Shown: piece by piece, positions 54,791-64,000 of the stretch | Position numbering within the stretch: position 1 is the first letter of the stretch | How the letters are laid out: every line of letters starts with the position of its first letter | Assembly (NCBI GenBank): GCA_963794955.1 | Contig: CAWCGF010000025.1 | Coordinates: 186,001-250,000 of the forward strand | DNA length: 64,000 nucleotides | Source of the DNA: JAFDVL01 sp963794955 | GTDB taxonomy: Bacteria > Acidobacteriota > Blastocatellia > RBC074 | Direction: 5' to 3' | Program-made: the position numbers and the translations under genes | Notes under the pieces: model-generated | Seen by the model: the letters and a program-made list of their open reading frames with translations, nothing else | Told to the model about the DNA's origin: nothing | Databases searched by the model: none

Positions 54791-55750
54791 ATGAGCAAAC
54801 TATCGGCAGACGAAATCAAGCGCCAAGCTTATGAACTCGGCTTCCAAAAAGTCGGCATTGTGCCTGCTACAGTCTTGACCGAAGAGGGCGAAAGGTTGCA
54901 GGTGTGGTTGCATGAAAACTTGCACGGCACGATGCATTACCTCGCCCGTGATCCCACCAAACGCACCGATCCGCGCTTGTTGCTTCCTACTGCTAAATCG
55001 GTTGTTTGTGTCGCGCTCAATTATTACCGCCCAGAAAAGCATTCCGAAACTGTAGGCACAGGCAAAGTCTCGCGCTACGCCTGGGGCGATGATTACCACG
55101 ATGTTTTGCAGGGCAAGTTGAAAGCGCTGCGTGATTGGATACTTACGCAAGCACCCGAAGTCGAAAGCAAAATCTGCGTGGATACGGCACCAATGATGGA
55201 CAAGGCCTGGGCAGTGCGCGCCGGGCTAGGCTGGCTGGGAAAGCACACTAATGTGATTACACGCGAGTTTGGATCGTGGGTGTTCTTAGGCGAACTCTTG
55301 CTCTCGGTCGAACTCGAATACGACACCACCATCGAAAAAGACCATTGCGGCAAATGCACGGCCTGCCTGGATGCCTGTCCGACAAACGCGATTATCGAAC
55401 CCTACAAACTAGACGCGACGCGTTGCATCTCGTATGGAACGATTGAGTTGCGCAGCGAAGATTTGCCCGAAGCGATGCGGGAGAATTTGGAAGGCTGGGT
55501 GTATGGCTGCGACATTTGCCAGGATGTTTGCCCCTGGTCGCGTTTTTCTAAGCCAACCGAAGAGGCGCACTTCACACCGCGTCCCGGCATTACTGAATTA
55601 AGCTTGCGAGAATTAGCCGAAATGTCGCAGGAAGAATTTTCCACACGCTTCCGCCGCAGTGCAATCAAGCGTGCCAAGGTTTCGGGGCTGCGGCGCAACG
55701 CGCAAACGCTTATTCAAATGACCAACAAGCCAGCCTCAGAGAAAAGCTAA
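54791..55750 (+). CDS. queG: Epoxyqueuosine reductase QueG
   Basis: Fe-S/cobalamin enzyme of 319 residues. It shows the QueG N-terminal DUF1730 region, LGWLGKHTNVITREFGSWVFLGELLLSVEL, and two [4Fe-4S] clusters: CGKCTACLDACPTNAI and CDICQDVCPW. QueG reduces epoxyqueuosine to queuosine in tRNA, the last step of Q biosynthesis. The C-terminus ends after RFRRSAIKRAKVSGLRRNA; no HEAT-repeat extension follows. It is not linked to other queuosine genes here. All cluster cysteines are present. Confidence 0.96.
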   Translation: MSKLSADEIKRQAYELGFQKVGIVPATVLTEEGERLQVWLHENLHGTMHYLARDPTKRTDPRLLLPTAKSVVCVALNYYRPEKHSETVGTGKVSRYAWGDDYHDVLQGKLKALRDWILTQAPEVESKICVDTAPMMDKAWAVRAGLGWLGKHTNVITREFGSWVFLGELLLSVELEYDTTIEKDHCGKCTACLDACPTNAIIEPYKLDATRCISYGTIELRSEDLPEAMRENLEGWVYGCDICQDVCPWSRFSKPTEEAHFTPRPGITELSLRELAEMSQEEFSTRFRRSAIKRAKVSGLRRNAQTLIQMTNKPASEKS

Positions 55751-56017
55751 ATTTCCACAGTTTTGAAACAACCTTAAAATCGACATTAGGCCACCTAATC
55801 TCTTCTTTTCACAATGGTTAGCTATATCAAAGAGAGTGAAGCAGAAAGGTATACACAACGTTTTCCACAGGTTTTCCACAAAAGTGAGCAATTTCTCTGG
55901 TTTCATCGCAAAAATTTCAGCAATTAGCTTTGCTAACTTCTCCTTCTTTCTTTAACCACTTCAGCTAAATAGCTATCATTCCTGGTCTTTTTCCAAATCG
56001 TGCCGACTGCCAGACGA
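55751..56017. promoter_or_regulatory. AT-rich gap with clustered DnaA-box-like sequences
   Basis: This 267-base AT-rich gap contains ATTTCCACA (55751-55759), GTATACACA (55849-55857), and two adjacent TTTTCCACA (55861-55869, 55872-55880). All read on the plus strand and each lies within one or two bases of the DnaA consensus TTATNCACA. The cluster could be a DnaA-binding site or a replication-related locus. No dnaA, dnaN, gidA or rpmH neighbour is present. Confidence 0.45.
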
Positions 56018-58342
56018 CTAATTGAGCGTATGATTGAAGGCTAAAGTGCGAATTTTCTCGTCAAGCTGGCGCTGGATATTGTTACGCTGCTCTATCAATC
56101 CTGCTTCCTGTTGTTTGATCTTTTCGATCTGATCTTCCGACTCCGCAATTTTGTTCACGTACCGAGTGAGCAATTTCTTTTCCTCTTCGCTCTTGCCCAA
56201 TACCTTCAAGTTCTCCCGCATCCGCGCCTGCTCCTGCGTCAGGCTACGAACTGCTTCCTGCTTCTCCTGAATTTGTTTATTGAGCGTGGAAGTCTTTGCC
56301 TTGATTTCAAGGATTTCATCCAACGCTTTCTTCATTTCTGCCGTGAGGTATTTGTCGCGTACCCAAATCGTGATGTTGTCGGGCGTGACATTCGTAAGCG
56401 CGTAGGTGTCACGGTCAGGCAATTCTTCCGTTACCTTGAATTCCGTCGTCGAATTGGCGGCTATGACTTCCTTAAAGCGCCGATAGCTTTCGGTCGTTTC
56501 AACTGGAGCGGGCGTATTCACGAGTTTCCAGTCTATATTGCCATCCTTATCAATCGGGTGTTCGAGGTAAACCGTCTTCGCCTGTGAGTTCACGTTCGTC
56601 AAAATGTATGTTGTGGTTTTGGATTGTTTGTAGTGGATGCGCAATTCGCCATTGATAATCTCAGATTGGTACGCCGCCTGATTTTCTTCTTCGGTTTTTG
56701 TTTCGACGCGGCAGCCAACATCCACGGCGTAGGTGATGAATCGCTTTTCGCCTGCTTTGATTCTGGTAGTCAACGCTTCGCCTGAGTACGTACCACTTTC
56801 AATCACTGTAATCGGGCCGCCTTCCAAGGTGAGTCCCGTGGTGTTGGTTAGGTACACCGCACTCATCGGATGTTGCTTGAGCGTTTTGGCATTGTAGAGC
56901 GAAGCGGTTTCCCCTTCGATAGCCGATTGGACAATAGGAATCAGCGCCGAGCTATTGCGCTTGATGCTGATAGGCTGGTCAATCTTGTATTGGAATAGCT
57001 CGCCGATTTCCTGTGTGCTGACGTTGACTTCGACGCTCTATTGTCAGCGATTGATCTGACCATGACTGGAGCGATTCCCTTTCGAAACCTTCTGCTCCAT
57101 CAGCCAGTGATAGTGACGGCTTCTGAATCTGCCCAACCTCGAGTGTGAAATTGACTTGGGTCATTTTGTCGCTGGCAACCGCCACAGAATTTACTACGGT
57201 GGTCTTGAATCCTGGGCTTTCCACTCGCACTTGATAAAGCCCGGCAGGAACGTCCAACTTTGATAGCGCCCTTCGTAATTCGTTGTGGCAGGGTACTCAT
57301 CAGATGAGTTTAAGTCTTTTGATCGTCACTCTTGCATTCGGCACAATTGCGCCTGAGGAATCCTTCACTACACCTCCAATGCCACGACCAGTAAGACCCG
57401 ATGCGATATCTGGCTCGGAGTGGTCGTCTTCGCAGCTTCGGCAATTTGCGGCGTCATCACCAAATCATCCGGCGGCGCAATCACGGGACGGCGTTTGTAG
57501 CGCGGTTGCTGCAAGTCCTGAATAAACGAAATGGGCATTCCGGCTACGAGCGAGAGCGACACGTTTGTCCAATCCTCATCTTGCACGTTGTCCACCACCG
57601 CCCAGCCTTGTAGGAACGGTTTGTTCTTTTCATCAAGCACGATGCGATAAGTCGTTTTCCAGACCGGCGCTTCGACCACATAACTGACGAACAAATCGCG
57701 TGCGCCCCGACCATTGGCCGTGATCGAAAGCGTACGCGCGTTCTTTTTCACCGTGGATTGCAAAATGGAAAGATAGCGTTCGAGGTCGGCGCGGAGTTTA
57801 GTATCCAGCAATTTGATCCCGCGAATTTGCTCCAGCGGAACGCTGCGCAACTCGCCTTCCACCATCAGCACCAAATCCTGCATTTCGCTTCTTTCCTGTC
57901 CCTGTGTTTTGCTGCGTTTTTCAATGCCAACGACTGTTCCCGTGCTGGTGATGCTAGTTCCTGCTCGAACCTCGACACGCGAGCCTTTGAGCTGACCCAG
58001 CAGCATTGTCATCCCTGTCGCATTCGTGTCGTCCAATACAAAACCAAACTCTTCCAGTCGCTTGTCGAGCGGCTTCACCGAATCGAAATTCACTGCACCA
58101 ATTTTCCCGTTGCTCAAATCCAACACGACGAGCGATTTCAAGACATCGTTCATTTGCGAGGCATCGAAGGAAAAGCTAACTTCCTGGTCGTCATTCACTT
58201 TCCCTTGTCGCTCAAAATATCCCACGCCGTGCTTGTACAAAACCACTCGGCGCAACGGCAACGGATTGTCTGGGCTTTGAGCAAAATCAGTAATGGAAAG
58301 CAAAAGAAATGCGGCGAGGGCAAGGCAAAAACGGTTTTTCAT
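56018..58342 (-). pseudogene. Broken DUF4139 (MuiA-like) gene with internal carboxypeptidase-regulatory-like module
   Basis: The 58342-57368 frame encodes the N-terminal half of an exported DUF4139 protein (signal peptide, LRRVVLYKHGVGYFERQG, WKTTYRIVLDEKNKPFLQGWAVV). It runs out in frameshifted sequence. The 57400-57000 stretch, read in several frames, encodes a carboxypeptidase-regulatory-like beta-sandwich (GVVKDSSGAIVPNARVTIKRL, PATTNYEGRYQ, DVPAGLYQVRVESPGFKTT). The 56866-56018 frame then resumes DUF4139 (MSAVYLTNTTGLTLEGGPITV, coiled coil to the end). All parts are in order, so this is one ancestral gene with a domain insertion and at least two or three frameshifts. Confidence 0.75.
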
Positions 58343-58473
58343 AACGCTATCTCCTGAGATTGAAATTGAGGGCGGAAGACAACAAAAGGTACTGGATAAA
58401 CGACAGAGCCGAGGAAAATGTGACAGCCGAGAGGTAAGGGAAAATCAACAGCTTGCTGACAGAGCGATCCGCG

Positions 58474-59097
58474 TTACGGCACGATTTGCAAACCGGGCTT
58501 GAGGTTGATGCGATCATATACGTCTTTCAACTTCAAGGTGCAATGGATAGAGTTGATGACGACTTTGCTGCGCAGGCCGCGATAAACGGCGCGCGTCCAG
58601 GTGCCGTCTGCTTGCCTAGTGAAATGCTCAATCTTTGGCTGATCTTGTGAGACAAGCAGATAATCACTCAACGTCGGATTCCAGGCATCGTAACGATCAA
58701 ACTTCTCACCGCGATCAAATCTCTCTGTTGCGGGTGACAAAACTTCGATAATGACAGCGGGATTGGTCACGACATCACGGTAGCTATCCAAATATTGCGG
58801 CTCGCCGCAAATCACGACAGCATCAGGATAGGAATACAATCCTTTAGTTGCGTATTTCAGTTTTGGAAGTGGGCCGCTGCGAACTTTTGTGTCTTTCTCG
58901 CGGGCGCGACAATCTTTCCCCTTTAATCCATTGAATAAAATTCCAGCTATATTGTGGGAAATATCAGCATGTTCGCCGCTTTCGCCTGCCATCGCGTAAA
59001 TCATGCCGTCCAGGTATTCGTGCCGTTCCTCGGATTCACGCTCAAGCGCAAGATATTCTGCAACTGTGTAAAGCGATTGTGGTTTTGCTAGCGCCAT
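58474..59097 (-). CDS. Uma2-family (DUF820) restriction-endonuclease-fold protein
   Basis: Protein of 207 residues. It shows the Uma2/DUF820 pattern: EYLALERESEERHEYLDGMIYAM near the N-terminus, then YPDAVVICGEPQYLD and NPAVIIEVLSPATERFDRGEKFDRY, which carry the acidic and Lys residues of a PD-(D/E)XK-like site. These proteins are abundant in Cyanobacteria, Chloroflexota and Acidobacteriota, often as solitary, expanding genes; function is uncertain. The ATG at 59097 follows a weak ribosome site. Its start is only 5 bases from the lysS stop. Confidence 0.87.
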   Translation of the reverse strand: MALAKPQSLYTVAEYLALERESEERHEYLDGMIYAMAGESGEHADISHNIAGILFNGLKGKDCRAREKDTKVRSGPLPKLKYATKGLYSYPDAVVICGEPQYLDSYRDVVTNPAVIIEVLSPATERFDRGEKFDRYDAWNPTLSDYLLVSQDQPKIEHFTRQADGTWTRAVYRGLRSKVVINSIHCTLKLKDVYDRINLKPGLQIVP

Positions 59098-59102
59098 AAA
59101 GT

Positions 59103-60677
59103 TTACTTTGCCTCTGGTCGCATGTGCGGGAACAAAATCACGTCTCGAATCGAACGTTGATTCGTGAGCAACATCACTAACCGATCAATGCCGATGCCCT
59201 CACCAGCGGTCGGAGGCATGCCGTAAGACAAGGCGCGAATGTAGTCTTCATCCATCACCATTGCTTCGTCATCGCCGCCTTCACGATGCTTCATCTGCTC
59301 TTCAAAGCGGCGCTTTTGCTCTGCCGGATCGTTCAATTCCGAAAACGCATTCGCAATTTCCATTTGTGCAATGAAGAGTTCAAAGCGATCCACAAAGCGC
59401 GGATCAGCGGCGTTTTGCTTGGAGAGCGGCGAAAGCTCGGTGGGGAATTCGGTGATGAAGGTTGGATGAATGAGATGCGGCTCCGCCACATGCTCGAAGA
59501 TTTCGCCCAGCAAATAGCCATTATTGAGCTTCGGATCAAAGCCGAGTTCCAGCGCGGCGGCGGCATGCTCCAAGGCAGTGCGATCCATCAGCGCATCCAG
59601 CGTCGGCTTCTTCTCCTGCAAATGTTCCGGCCAATATTTCAGCACCGCTTCACGCATCGTCAGGCGTTGCCAATGACCGAAATCCAACGAGTGTTCTTGA
59701 TAGGGAATTTGACGCGCGCCACAAAGTTCGTCTACTAGGCCCGTAATCAGCTCTTCGGTTAGGTTCATCAAATCGTTAAAGTCCGCATACGCCTGATAAA
59801 ATTCGAGCATCGTAAATTCAGGATTGTGGCGAATGGACAGCCCTTCGTTGCGGAAGTTGCGATTGAGTTCATACACGCGGTCAAAACCGCCCACGATCAG
59901 CCGCTTCAAATACAATTCCGGCGCGATACGAGCATAGAGCGGAATGTCGAGTGCATTGTGATGCGTCACGAAAGGTCGTGCCGCTGCGCCCGTGGCTAGT
60001 GGCGTCAACATGGGCGTTTCGACTTCGATATAGCCGCGTTCGTCAAAGAATGCTCTGATCGCACGAATGATATTGGCGCGCTTGACGAACACTTCGCGCG
60101 AAGTCAATTCTCCCTCTTCGCGTTCCTGCGCCGCGCCGCTCGCAATCAAATCCACGTAGCGTTGCCGATAACGCAATTCCTTGTCTGTTACGCCATGATA
60201 TTTGTCCGGCATAGGCAACAGCGCTTTAGCCAGAAATTGCAGACGCTGTGCGTGTAGTGACAATTCGCCGGTCTTAGTGATAAACAAAAAACCTTCGACG
60301 CCGACCCAATCGCCGAGGTCAAGTTTGTTGTACAGCTCCCAAGCCGCTTCCCCCACATCATTTTTGCGCACGTAAATTTGCAACGGCGCGCCGCCTTCGG
60401 ACAGATGCGCGAACGCCGCTTTGCCCATCAATCGCATCGTCATGATGCGCCCGGCAATGCGAACGGTGCCATTGCCAACCGCCTTGAGTTCTGCGTTGAC
60501 GCGCGCCGTTTCGGCTTCGTCTTCACGTTTGCCTGCATAGCTGTGATATTGCGCCACCAGCGACGAAATCGTATGCGTGCGGTCAAAACGATGCGGATAC
60601 GCCGCGTGACCGAGTTGGGTGAGTTCTTCTAAGTGAAGGTGACGTTGTTGAATTTGATCGTTGTCTTGTGTTAGCAA
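59103..60677 (-). CDS. lysS: Lysyl-tRNA synthetase, class II
   Basis: Cytoplasmic aminoacyl-tRNA synthetase of 524 residues. The N-terminal OB-fold anticodon-binding domain lies at about 60-165. The class II core has motif 2 (FRNEGLSIRHNPEFTMLEFYQAYADF) and motif 3 (GEGIGIDRLVMLLTNQRSIRDVILFPHMRP). It charges tRNA-Lys. The start appears to be TTG at 60677, supported by GAGGAG 8 bases upstream and by no nearer ATG. Complete and intact. It lies downstream of the DUF427 gene on the same strand. Confidence 0.96.
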   Translation of the reverse strand: MLTQDNDQIQQRHLHLEELTQLGHAAYPHRFDRTHTISSLVAQYHSYAGKREDEAETARVNAELKAVGNGTVRIAGRIMTMRLMGKAAFAHLSEGGAPLQIYVRKNDVGEAAWELYNKLDLGDWVGVEGFLFITKTGELSLHAQRLQFLAKALLPMPDKYHGVTDKELRYRQRYVDLIASGAAQEREEGELTSREVFVKRANIIRAIRAFFDERGYIEVETPMLTPLATGAAARPFVTHHNALDIPLYARIAPELYLKRLIVGGFDRVYELNRNFRNEGLSIRHNPEFTMLEFYQAYADFNDLMNLTEELITGLVDELCGARQIPYQEHSLDFGHWQRLTMREAVLKYWPEHLQEKKPTLDALMDRTALEHAAAALELGFDPKLNNGYLLGEIFEHVAEPHLIHPTFITEFPTELSPLSKQNAADPRFVDRFELFIAQMEIANAFSELNDPAEQKRRFEEQMKHREGGDDEAMVMDEDYIRALSYGMPPTAGEGIGIDRLVMLLTNQRSIRDVILFPHMRPEAK

Positions 60678-60725
60678 GGTGATAACTCCTCATTTTGAAT
60701 TATTGCCGAGAACCATTGGGGTTTC

Positions 60726-61004
60726 TTACTCTACTTTCACACCCTTCCAAAATGCGATGTGGTTTTCAATATTTTTCGCGGCGTCTTTGGGCTGCGGGTA
60801 ATACCAGGCGGCGTCTTTATTCACCTCACCGTTGACGGTGACGTTGTAATAGCTTGCTTCGCCTTTCCAACCGCACGTGGTGTGGGTCTCGCTCGGCTGA
60901 AAATGTTCAGTTTTGATAGCGGTGGAGGGGAAATAATGGTTCCCTTCGACAATGACGGTTTCATCACTTTCGGCAATGATTGTGTTGTTCCAGATAGCTT
61001 TCAT
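60726..61004 (-). CDS. DUF427 domain protein
   Basis: Protein of 92 residues that is essentially one DUF427 domain: KAIWNNTIIAESDETVIVEGNHYFP, HTTCGWKGEASYYNVTVNG, AAWYYPQPKDAAKNIENHIAFW. Conserved Trp, Cys and His residues are present. Small stand-alone DUF427 proteins are widespread and their role is unknown. AAGGAG precedes the ATG. It lies 32 bases downstream of the menC-like gene on the same strand. Confidence 0.9.
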   Translation of the reverse strand: MKAIWNNTIIAESDETVIVEGNHYFPSTAIKTEHFQPSETHTTCGWKGEASYYNVTVNGEVNKDAAWYYPQPKDAAKNIENHIAFWKGVKVE

Positions 61005-61036
61005 AAATACTCCTTGCAGCCAGGACTGCGCTTGTT

Positions 61037-62143
61037 TTAAGTGATAATTTCTTTCCTTACGGTCAACAACTCTAGGCGTTTTTCATTTACCTCAAACCCA
61101 AGGCCCGCATCTGTCGGCGGCGTGATTGTACCTCGCGCACTGACTTCAACAGGCGGGACAATAATATCTTCCGCCCAATAACGTTTCGAGGCCGAGACAT
61201 CGCCCGGCAACGTGAATCCAGCTAGCGTAGACATCGCAATGTTATGCGCGCGTCCGATGCCAGCTTCGAGCATGCCGCCGCACCAAACGGGAACATTTCG
61301 CTCGCGGCAATAGGCTTCGATTCTTTGCGCTTCGGTGTGGCCGGCGACGCGTCCGAGTTTGATGTTGATGATGCGGCAGGCATTCAACTTTATGGCTTTG
61401 CGCGCATCGTCTACGCTCAGGATGGATTCGTCCAGGCAAATCGCGGTTTTGAGTTGCGCCTGCAATTCGGCGTGGTCAATGATGTCGTCATAAGCAAGCG
61501 GTTGTTCGATCAGCAGCAAATCAAATTCATCCAGCTTTTTCAGCAACTCGACATCGCTCAGCGTGTAGGCCGAATTCGCGTCTACAGTTAGCCGGATGTC
61601 GGGGAATTCTTTGCGGACGGCTTTGGTCATTGCGTAGTCGCGTCCGGGTTTAATTTTGATTTTGATGCGCTGGTAGCCTGCGGCGACTTCGGTTTCAATC
61701 TTCTTGAGTAAGGCCGCGTCGGTTTCCTGCAAGCCGATGGACACGCCGCATGCGATTTCCGTTTGCGTACCGCCAAGTAGCTTCCAAAGCGGAACATTTT
61801 GTTTGCGTGCTTCCATATCCCAAATCGCCGTTTCGACTGCGCCGCGCGCCATTTTATTACCGCGAATCTTGCTAGTTAATGAGGTCACCTGGTTGGGCGC
61901 TTCAATGTCCTGGCCCATAATCATGGGGGCGACGTAATCCCGAATTGTAGCCCACGCGCTTTCGGCGGATTCGTGATTGTAAAAGGGGTTTTCGCCTACG
62001 GTGCATTCGCCCCAGCCAATTACCCCTTCGGCAAAAACTTTGACCAGAATGATTTGGCGTTTGGTGGTTTGCCCGAAACTGGTTTCAAAGGGCGCGACTA
62101 AGGGTAATTGAATTTCGCGTAATTCGATGCGTTCGATTTTCAT
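61037..62143 (-). CDS. menC: o-Succinylbenzoate synthase / N-succinylamino acid racemase (enolase superfamily)
   Basis: Enolase-superfamily enzyme of 368 residues. The barrel shows the catalytic Lys pair motif in RIKIKIKPG, metal ligands Asp in TVDANSAYT, Glu in LLIEQPLAYDD, Asp in CLDES, and the second catalytic Lys in INIKLGRVAG. This is the pattern of MenC and its NSAR relatives. It may make o-succinylbenzoate for menaquinone, but no other men gene is near, so racemase or a dual role is possible. ATG 62143 is preceded by AGGAG. Confidence 0.85.
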   Translation of the reverse strand: MKIERIELREIQLPLVAPFETSFGQTTKRQIILVKVFAEGVIGWGECTVGENPFYNHESAESAWATIRDYVAPMIMGQDIEAPNQVTSLTSKIRGNKMARGAVETAIWDMEARKQNVPLWKLLGGTQTEIACGVSIGLQETDAALLKKIETEVAAGYQRIKIKIKPGRDYAMTKAVRKEFPDIRLTVDANSAYTLSDVELLKKLDEFDLLLIEQPLAYDDIIDHAELQAQLKTAICLDESILSVDDARKAIKLNACRIINIKLGRVAGHTEAQRIEAYCRERNVPVWCGGMLEAGIGRAHNIAMSTLAGFTLPGDVSASKRYWAEDIIVPPVEVSARGTITPPTDAGLGFEVNEKRLELLTVRKEIIT

Positions 62144-62316
62144 GAATTCTTTGCTCTCCTAAAAATAAGGGGCGATTATAGCTTGCGATAGCGCTATTGG
62201 CGAAGCGATGATGCTTGTTAGAGGTGGAAAAAGCGGGAGGTTGTTGTTACGATACGCCTTTATTACGTCCCCTTGAGAGTGCAAGAGAGATCCACGAAAG
62301 GTTTATTCCATTAGCT

Positions 62317-64000
62317 ATGCAATCATCTGACATCCCTACGATCTTCGAGACTGAGTTCGGAGCTAACTCCACATACGTCACCGAACTGTTCCGTCAATAT
62401 CAGCAAAACCCTGCTGCCGTAGACGAAGCCTGGGGCGCATACTTCGCTTCCCTGCTGCAGCTTGGAGCCAATGGCGCTAGCGGGACGACGGCAGCCACTG
62501 TTACGCAAACAGTGCCTACAACTTCGGCCAGTGCTACGTCAGGGGCTGCACCGGCAACCGCAGTAGAAGCAAAAGCAGCAGCAGAAATTCCTGACAATAG
62601 ATCGGCCATTCGCGGCGCGGCATTGAAAATTGTCGAGAACATGGACGCCAGCTTGACGGTTCCGTCGGCGACCTCCCTGCGAGAGGTTCAACTCAAAGTC
62701 CTTGATGAAAACCGCACCCTACTCAATCGCTATCTGGCGCAAATCAGACGGAAAGCTTCTTATACGCACCTGATAGCCTGGGCGATCATCAAAGCGCTCG
62801 GTAAATACCCGCAAATGACGGATGCCTATGATTCGATTGATGGTGTGGCGTATCGCGTGCGTCATGATCAGGTGAACATTGGCATTGCCATTGACCTGAC
62901 CAAAAAAGATGGCACGCGCACACTGCTGGTACCGAATGTCAAAGCCGCCAACAAGATGACGTTCCTACAATTTATTGATGCCTATCAGGACGTCGTCAAA
63001 CGCGCGCGCGATAGTAAGTTGCAAATCAGCGACTTTATGGACACCAATATCTCGCTGACCAATCCAGGTACAATTGGCACTACCGCTTCGAATCCGCGCT
63101 TAATGAAAGGGCAAGGCACGATCATCGCTACAGGCGCGATTGATTATCCACCAGAATATCGGGCCATGACCCCCAAAGCACTGTCACAGTTAGGGATCAG
63201 CAAAGCCTTTACCATCAGCAGCACTTATGATCATCGCATTATCCAGGGTGCGGAATCGGGTGCCTTTCTAGCGGAAATCCATGAGTTGCTGATGGGCAAC
63301 AATAATTTCTTCGATGATATTTTTGCCGAACTCAGCATTCCCTATAAGCCGTTTCGCTGGTCAATTGACCTGAATCCTTTGCTGTTGGGTGGAGATCGCG
63401 CGCAAGAGGAAATCAAGAAGCAAGTGCATTTGTTCCAGCTCATTTATGGGCATCGCATTCGCGGGCATCTGATCGCCGATATTGATCCGCTGAAAATGGT
63501 GCCAATTCAGGAACATCCTGAGTTGGATATTACGACGTATGGCATTACGATTTGGGATTTGGATCGCGAGTTTTTCACCGATGGATTGGGCGGCACGGAG
63601 CGTGCGACGCTCCGGCAAATCCTGGATATGCTACACCGGTATTATTGCGGCACAGTTGGCTATGAATATCGCCACATGATCAGCACCGCGCCGAAATCGT
63701 GGTTGCAAAAACGTATTGAGACTGATCCTGAACCCATTCCACCAGAAGTCAGAAAACGGATTTTATGGAAGCTGATTTCGTCTGAACAATTTGAGCGATT
63801 TCTGCATACAAAGTACGTTGGGCAAAAGCGCTTTTCGATTGAAGGTTGTGACGGCGCAATTCCCTTGCTCGACCAATTGATTCAAGGCGCAGCCACGCGT
63901 GGCATTAACGATTTTGTCATCGGCATGGCGCATCGCGGACGGTTGACAGTCATGGCCAATATAGGAAAGTTTGCCGAACGCATTTTTACGGCGTTTGAAG
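62317..64000 (+). CDS. kgd: Kgd-type 2-oxoglutarate dehydrogenase/decarboxylase (E2-E1 fusion), partial
   Basis: The frame is open from ATG 62317 to the right edge (about 561 codons, partial). The first 40 residues resemble the small N-terminal E1 segment (FETEFGANSTYVTELFRQYQQNP). An Ala/Thr-rich linker follows, then an E2-type acyltransferase domain with TYDHRIIQGAESGAFL. The ThDP E1 domain starts near residue 350 (LIYGHRIRGHLIADIDPL, GMAHRGRLTVMANI). This order, E2-like domain before E1 and no lipoyl domain, is that of actinobacterial Kgd. It acts in the TCA cycle. Confidence 0.88.
   Translation, partial: MQSSDIPTIFETEFGANSTYVTELFRQYQQNPAAVDEAWGAYFASLLQLGANGASGTTAATVTQTVPTTSASATSGAAPATAVEAKAAAEIPDNRSAIRGAALKIVENMDASLTVPSATSLREVQLKVLDENRTLLNRYLAQIRRKASYTHLIAWAIIKALGKYPQMTDAYDSIDGVAYRVRHDQVNIGIAIDLTKKDGTRTLLVPNVKAANKMTFLQFIDAYQDVVKRARDSKLQISDFMDTNISLTNPGTIGTTASNPRLMKGQGTIIATGAIDYPPEYRAMTPKALSQLGISKAFTISSTYDHRIIQGAESGAFLAEIHELLMGNNNFFDDIFAELSIPYKPFRWSIDLNPLLLGGDRAQEEIKKQVHLFQLIYGHRIRGHLIADIDPLKMVPIQEHPELDITTYGITIWDLDREFFTDGLGGTERATLRQILDMLHRYYCGTVGYEYRHMISTAPKSWLQKRIETDPEPIPPEVRKRILWKLISSEQFERFLHTKYVGQKRFSIEGCDGAIPLLDQLIQGAATRGINDFVIGMAHRGRLTVMANIGKFAERIFTAFE

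Overview
This window is an ordinary-to-accessory piece of chromosome from a Gram-negative bacterium, most likely an Acidobacteriota member of the Blastocatellia type. That assignment is an inference from gene content and was not tested by alignment. It rests on LPS heptose genes, many large secreted peptidases and a BNR/sortilin-like beta-propeller protein, DUF1080 and DUF4139 proteins, a detached atpD-atpC pair, and a Kgd-type fused 2-oxoglutarate dehydrogenase running off the right edge. GC content looks moderate (low to mid 50s by eye) and coding density is high. Gene starts usually carry AGGAGG-like ribosome sites, and several promoters match TTGACA-17-TATAAT closely.

Layout. 0.3-3 kb: a soluble GAF histidine kinase and its NarL/LuxR response regulator, then a small DUF4177 protein. 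3-5.3 kb: ATP synthase epsilon and beta, with tRNA-Val(CAC) divergent. 5.3-10 kb: an isochorismatase-like hydrolase, a very compact minus-strand transcription unit with consensus promoter, extended Shine-Dalgarno and terminator, a SirB1-like protein, rpsT, a nitrilase homologue with Ser at the nucleophile position, and a secreted 3D-domain protein. 10-12.3 kb: an LPS heptose operon (Trm112-like protein, GT9, heptose-7-P kinase). 12.5-18 kb: a BzdR/BoxR-type regulator, a GlcD-like oxidase, an IS110 remnant, an RNB ribonuclease and a GntR regulator.

18-27.8 kb holds the most coherent accessory system: a minus-strand operon for extradiol (gallate/protocatechuate-type) aromatic catabolism. It encodes a DUF6282 hydrolase-like protein, a GalB-type hydratase, an RraA/CHA-type aldolase, a secreted esterase, a fused LigB-LigA dioxygenase, an SDR, a PQQ-cytochrome c dehydrogenase and a DUF1932 dehydrogenase. 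A GntR/FCD regulator is divergent, and the shared intergenic region carries two related palindromes.

28-50 kb is rich in secreted hydrolases (M14, M19, M28, S9, a DUF1080 protein and an M48-like protein that lost HExxH) mixed with decayed genes (GH15 glucoamylase remnant, histidine phosphatase remnant, transposase remnants). It also has a histone H1-like Lys/Ala protein with its own strong promoter and terminator, and tRNA-Arg(CCG). 49-56 kb: a HerA-like ATPase overlapping truA, a pilin-like protein followed by a large unrecognised membrane protein, queG, and an AT-rich gap with DnaA-box-like sequences. 56-64 kb: a broken DUF4139 gene, a Uma2 nuclease, lysS, a DUF427 protein, a menC-like enolase and kgd.

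Several intergenic regions contain word-like degenerate inverted repeats made of short repeated words. They look like mobile or slippage-generated elements; one of them forms the 5' end of the GH15 remnant. No CRISPR array, rRNA operon or intact insertion sequence was seen.
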